Shown here: piece by piece, positions 60,609-64,000 of the stretch | Position numbering within the stretch: position 1 is the first letter of the stretch | How the letters are laid out: every line of letters starts with the position of its first letter | Assembly: GCF_014836755.1 (NCBI RefSeq) | Contig: NZ_JACSQF010000004.1 | Coordinates: 62,001 to 126,000, forward strand | Origin: Oerskovia merdavium | GTDB taxonomy: Bacteria; Actinomycetota; Actinomycetes; Actinomycetales; Cellulomonadaceae | Direction: 5' to 3' | Length of the DNA stretch: 64,000 bases | Translations under genes and position numbers: made by a program | Notes under the pieces: generated by a model | What the model saw: the letters and a program-made list of their open reading frames with translations, nothing else | What the model was told of the DNA's origin: nothing | Databases searched by the model: none

Positions 60609-61268
60609 ATGTCCACACCAGCGCACTCTCCGGACCACCGCGGTGTCCCAGCACCGCCCGGTGGGCATGCGTTGCGGATCGATCCGGAAGCCGCGCGCGC
60701 CACGACCCCGGCGCCCGCCCCGGCGGCCCCGCTCCCCGTCGTCGAGGAGATCTCCGCAGGTGGACTCGTCGTCGACACGTTCGACGGCCTGTTCCGCGCC
60801 GCGGTCATCGCCCGCCGCAACCGCGGCGGACGGCTCGAGTGGTGCCTGCCCAAGGGGCACCTCGAGGGCGACGAGACCCCCGAGGAGGCCGCCGTCCGGG
60901 AGATCGCCGAGGAGACGGGGATCACGGGCGCGATCCAGGTGCCGCTCGGGATCATCGACTACTGGTTCACGGGCGAGGACCGGCGCGTCCACAAGGTCGT
61001 CCACCACTTCCTGCTCAAGGCCACGGGCGGGCACCTCACGGTCGAGGGCGATCCCGACGGCGAGGCCGAGGACGTCGCCTGGATCCCGTTCGAGGACCTC
61101 CCCGAGCGGTTGTCGTACCCGAACGAGCGGCGCCTCGCGGCCGTCGCGCACGATGTCCTCCGAGGTCGGCGCACGACGGCCCGCTTCCGGGGTACCGTGA
61201 CTCGCACCGTCGTCCGTACCAGCCGGCCGGCACCCGACGACCCCCGGAACCCGACCGACCACTCATGA
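60609..61268 (+). CDS. NUDIX hydrolase
   Basis: A 219-residue NUDIX protein. The box runs from GHLEGDETPEE (83-93) to REIAEETGI (97-105), fitting GX5EX7REUXEEXGU. A Pro/Ala-rich N-terminal tail and a basic C-terminal tail flank it. Mtb Rv3908 (mutT4) lies at the same locus. Nucleotide or dinucleotide pyrophosphatase, substrate unknown. Its stop overlaps the DUF6049 start (ATGA). Divergent from cca with 54 bp between starts. Confidence 0.92.
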   Translation: MSTPAHSPDHRGVPAPPGGHALRIDPEAARATTPAPAPAAPLPVVEEISAGGLVVDTFDGLFRAAVIARRNRGGRLEWCLPKGHLEGDETPEEAAVREIAEETGITGAIQVPLGIIDYWFTGEDRRVHKVVHHFLLKATGGHLTVEGDPDGEAEDVAWIPFEDLPERLSYPNERRLAAVAHDVLRGRRTTARFRGTVTRTVVRTSRPAPDDPRNPTDHS

Positions 61269-63556
61269 CCTTCCACTTCCCCGTCGGCTCAGCCCGTGCA
61301 TCGAGCCGCCGCCCCGCAGACTCCACCGCGCCCTCGGCCGCCCCGCGGACTCGGCCGTCCTCTGCCGACCCTCGCACCGGCGCCAGGGCTCCTGGTCCCC
61401 GGGCCGTGACCCGGAACCTCGTCGGTGGCCTCCTGACCGCAGCGCTGGCGCTCGCGCTCGTCGTCGTGCCGTCCTCCCCCGGAGGCGCACGTGAGGCTGC
61501 GGCCTCCACCGTCGTCGGGACGGGCGGCGCCGCTCCCGCGGTCGTCGACGAACCGGGAACCGTCTCGACCACGCTCGTCTCGATGACGCCCACCACGGTC
61601 GGCCCCGGCGGCACCGTCACGGTCGTCGCGCGGATCCACAACGGTACCGACGAGACGCTCACCGACCCCCGGGCCACGCTCGGCGTGAACTGGCGCCTCC
61701 TCGGCACCCGGTCCGCGCTGGCCGCCTGGGCCGACGAGCCCACCTCGAAGCGGTCCGCCGAGGCCATGGCGACCGAGAACCTCGAACCGATCGCCCCTGG
61801 CCAGGACGCGACGGTCACGTTCGACCTGGACACCGACGACTTCAACCTCGAACCAGGATCGACGTGGGGTCCCCGTCCCCTCTCGGTCACCGTCACGGAC
61901 GGGTCCGCGCGGCTCGACGTGCTCCGCACCTTCCTCCTGTGGGAGGACTCCGCGGCGCCGTCGCCCGTCGGGCTGAGCATCCTCGCCCCCGTGACGGGCC
62001 CCGCGCTGGACCTCGTCACCGCTCCGGACACCGAGGGCCAGGAGCAGACGAGCGTCAGCGTCGCAGCCGTGGACGACGCTCTGGGTGCAGACCAGCGCCT
62101 GGGGCACCTCCTGTCTGCGACCGCGGGTCGCCCCGAGGTCGCCTGGGCCGTCGACCCGGCCCTGGTCGCCGCCGCGCGGACCTCGGCCGAGAGCTCGACC
62201 GCAGCATGGGTCTCCGCGTTCGACGAGGCGTCCACCGACCGGTCGATCTTCGCGCTCCGCCCCTACGACCCGGACCCTGCTGCCTATGCGCAGGTCGGGG
62301 CGGCGCTTCCCGCGCCGACCGTCCCCCTTCCGGGGGGCGCGACGACGGATCCCGCCTGGCGCACCGACCTCACGCTCCCCGGCGACGAGGTCCCCGGCCG
62401 GGCCACGGTGCGCACGAGCGTCCAGGCCGGCTCCCCTCTCGTGGTGGTCCGGGGCGACGGGCTGACCCCCGTGGACTCCGTGAGCTACACACCGACGGGT
62501 CTGGCCACGGTCGAGACGGACGCAGGTCCCGCGACCGCCCTGGTCTCGGACTCCGCGCTCACCGAGGCCTTCTCGGCCGGGGCCCAGACCTCGGGGGCAG
62601 GTTCGACGGCGGACGCCACGCAACGTCTCCTCGCGGAGACCGCGGTGATCGCCTCGGAACGCCCAGCGGACCGACGAAACCTCCTGATCGCCCTCTCCCG
62701 AGGGTTCGACCCGGACCCGGCCGCGTTCGACGCCGTGCTCGACGCGCTCGAGGCCACCTCCTGGGTCACGCTCGCCCCCGTCGACGACCTGCTGACCGCG
62801 CAGGTGCCGGACGTCGAGCGCAACGCCCTCCCCGAGACGGACGGGGGCGAGGGCGTCCTGCCGGCCTCCGAGATGTCGGCGCTCCAACGGGCCCGCTCCG
62901 AGGTCTCGACCTTCTCCACGATCGCCACCGACCCCACCGCGATCACGCAGGAGGCCGAGCCCGCGCTCGTCGTGCCCACGGCCGTGGCGTACCGAACGGA
63001 ACCCACCGAGCGGACAACCGCGGTGCAGGCCGCGATCGCCGACGCGGACCGCCTCCGTTCCTCGGTCGCCGTGGTCCGTCGGGGGTCGGGCGTCCTGCTC
63101 ATCAACACGTCCGGCAACATCCCGGTGCGGGTGCGGAACACGCTCGACCAGGAGGTCACGGTCCAGGTCGCGCTCCGGCCCGACAACGCGCGCCTCAAGG
63201 TCGTCTCGTTCCCGGTCGGCCCCATCCCGCCGGGCACCGAGGTGGACTTCAAGGTGCCGGTCCGGGCGTACGGCAGCGGCAACGTCCGCGTCGAGGTCGA
63301 GATCCTCGCTGTCCCGTCCGGGACCGTCGTCGCCCCGTCCTCCGACTTCTCGGTCAGGGTCCGCGCCGACTGGGAGACGGTCGGTACCGCGGTGTTCGCG
63401 GGACTGGTCGCGCTGCTCATGATCGGCGGGCTCTGGCGGACGATCCGGCGCGGGCGCTCCCCGCGCCGTGTCGCGGAGATGACCCCCGCTTCCGGTGTCC
63501 CGACCACGCAGGCCTCGGCGCCGCCGTCGGGCACCTCGGCAGGGGGCGACGAGTGA
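61265..63556 (+). CDS. DUF6049 membrane-anchored surface protein
   Basis: A 763-residue protein. A basic Ser/Pro N-terminus and helix about 48-68 act as signal or anchor, followed by a Thr/Val-rich extracytoplasmic region (VSMTPTTVGPGGTVTVVARIHNG). A C-terminal TM helix at about 703-722 (VGTAVFAGLVALLMIGGLWRTI) and a basic cytosolic tail complete it. Conserved between NUDIX and MurJ in actinobacteria. Proposed wall-synthesis partner of MurJ by context only. Both ends overlap neighbours. Confidence 0.87.
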   Translation: MTFHFPVGSARASSRRPADSTAPSAAPRTRPSSADPRTGARAPGPRAVTRNLVGGLLTAALALALVVVPSSPGGAREAAASTVVGTGGAAPAVVDEPGTVSTTLVSMTPTTVGPGGTVTVVARIHNGTDETLTDPRATLGVNWRLLGTRSALAAWADEPTSKRSAEAMATENLEPIAPGQDATVTFDLDTDDFNLEPGSTWGPRPLSVTVTDGSARLDVLRTFLLWEDSAAPSPVGLSILAPVTGPALDLVTAPDTEGQEQTSVSVAAVDDALGADQRLGHLLSATAGRPEVAWAVDPALVAAARTSAESSTAAWVSAFDEASTDRSIFALRPYDPDPAAYAQVGAALPAPTVPLPGGATTDPAWRTDLTLPGDEVPGRATVRTSVQAGSPLVVVRGDGLTPVDSVSYTPTGLATVETDAGPATALVSDSALTEAFSAGAQTSGAGSTADATQRLLAETAVIASERPADRRNLLIALSRGFDPDPAAFDAVLDALEATSWVTLAPVDDLLTAQVPDVERNALPETDGGEGVLPASEMSALQRARSEVSTFSTIATDPTAITQEAEPALVVPTAVAYRTEPTERTTAVQAAIADADRLRSSVAVVRRGSGVLLINTSGNIPVRVRNTLDQEVTVQVALRPDNARLKVVSFPVGPIPPGTEVDFKVPVRAYGSGNVRVEVEILAVPSGTVVAPSSDFSVRVRADWETVGTAVFAGLVALLMIGGLWRTIRRGRSPRRVAEMTPASGVPTTQASAPPSGTSAGGDE

Positions 63557-64000
63557 AGCACGCCCGCCCGAGCGGCACCCCGCGCGGGCCCCGCCCCGTG
63601 CCCGACGGCGCGGCGCGCGCCGCCGACGAGACGACGCCGCCCGCGCCGGACGGCACCCAGGACACCGAGGCAGGGACGTCGACCGTGACCGGCACCAAGG
63701 GCGGACTCGGCCGCAGCTCGATGCTCATGGCCTCCGGTACCGCGGTCTCCCGCATCCTGGGGCTCGTCCGCAACGTCCTGCTCATCACCGCGATCGGGAC
63801 CACGGGCCTCGCCGCTGACGCGTTCGACGTCGCGAACAAGATCCCCAACGTGCTCTTCGCGATCCTCGCGGGCGGTGTCCTCAACGCGGTCCTCGTCCCC
63901 CAGATCATCCGCGCGTTCCGTTCCAAGAACCCGCAGGAACGCCTCGACAAGCTGCTGACGCTGTCCGGGGTCCTGCTCCTGGGGCTCAGCCTGCTCCTGA
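63553..64000 (+). CDS. murJ: MurJ lipid II flippase (5' part)
   Basis: The first 149 codons of MurJ/MviN; the gene continues past the window. A 60-residue disordered Pro/Ala-rich cytosolic extension is followed by LGRSSMLMASGTAVSRILGLVRNVLLITAIGTTGLAADAFDVANKIPNVLFAILAGGVLNAVLVPQIIRAF, matching MurJ TM1-2. It flips lipid II. GTG 63553 overlaps the DUF6049 stop by GTGA. Confidence 0.93.
   Translation, partial: MKHARPSGTPRGPRPVPDGAARAADETTPPAPDGTQDTEAGTSTVTGTKGGLGRSSMLMASGTAVSRILGLVRNVLLITAIGTTGLAADAFDVANKIPNVLFAILAGGVLNAVLVPQIIRAFRSKNPQERLDKLLTLSGVLLLGLSLLL

Overview
This window is high-GC actinobacterial chromosome, with GTG starts, many leaderless or ATGA-overlapping genes, and strongly GC-biased third codon positions. 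The right third carries a conserved order: rpsF-ssb-rpsR-rplI-dnaB, a PASTA-bearing class A PBP, PadR-ino1, a CCA-adding enzyme divergent from a NUDIX-DUF6049-murJ operon. That order is typical of origin-proximal actinobacterial DNA. A secreted GH5 mannanase with a family 2 cellulose-binding module and a GPH-transporter/ChbG/ROK cluster fit a polysaccharide-degrading soil genus of the Micrococcales (Cellulomonas/Oerskovia/Cellulosimicrobium-like). The genus is an inference. No tRNA, rRNA, CRISPR array or intact insertion sequence was seen.

Layout. 0-6.7 kb: end of a two-component system, an Lsr2-domain protein, a cysteine-rich pentapeptide-repeat protein, an oxidoreductase, an MscS channel and an LppX/LprG-like lipoprotein. 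6.7-7.7 kb: a small foreign-looking patch with a serine-recombinase remnant and a hicAB toxin-antitoxin pair. 7.8-12.3 kb: release-factor-like rescue protein, SRPBCC protein, divergent SDR/TetR pair with a nested operator, methyltransferase and rubredoxin-MBL protein. 12.4-16.4 kb: sugar symporter, ChbG-type deacetylase and ROK regulator operon. 16.4-22.9 kb: surface lipoproteins, hemerythrin, a kinase-like protein lacking a P-loop, and a NlpC/P60 hydrolase under a c-di-AMP riboswitch. 23-28.5 kb: ArsR-SulP operon, then SUKH-like immunity-type genes (one frameshifted) and a PIN protein. 28.5-34 kb: hydrolases, DoxX, a TetR/hydrolase pair with two perfect operators, and an MFS exporter. 34-40 kb: LytM-like protein, mannanase, alkyl sulfatase, CPBP protease, VanZ. 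40-45.5 kb: an ABC exporter with two paralogous permeases in one operon with its own histidine kinase and response regulator. 45.5-64 kb: the origin-proximal housekeeping block.

Regulatory DNA is unusually readable here. There are several near-perfect operators beside TetR, PadR, ArsR, ROK and LuxR-type genes, a cluster of four DnaA-box-like sites upstream of dnaB, a c-di-AMP aptamer whose P1 helix abuts the ribosome binding site, and a dispersed stem-loop family with conserved ends (GTTGTCAGAAC ... CTGACAAC) found at six places in intergenic DNA. Both edges cut genes: a response regulator at position 1 and murJ at position 64000.
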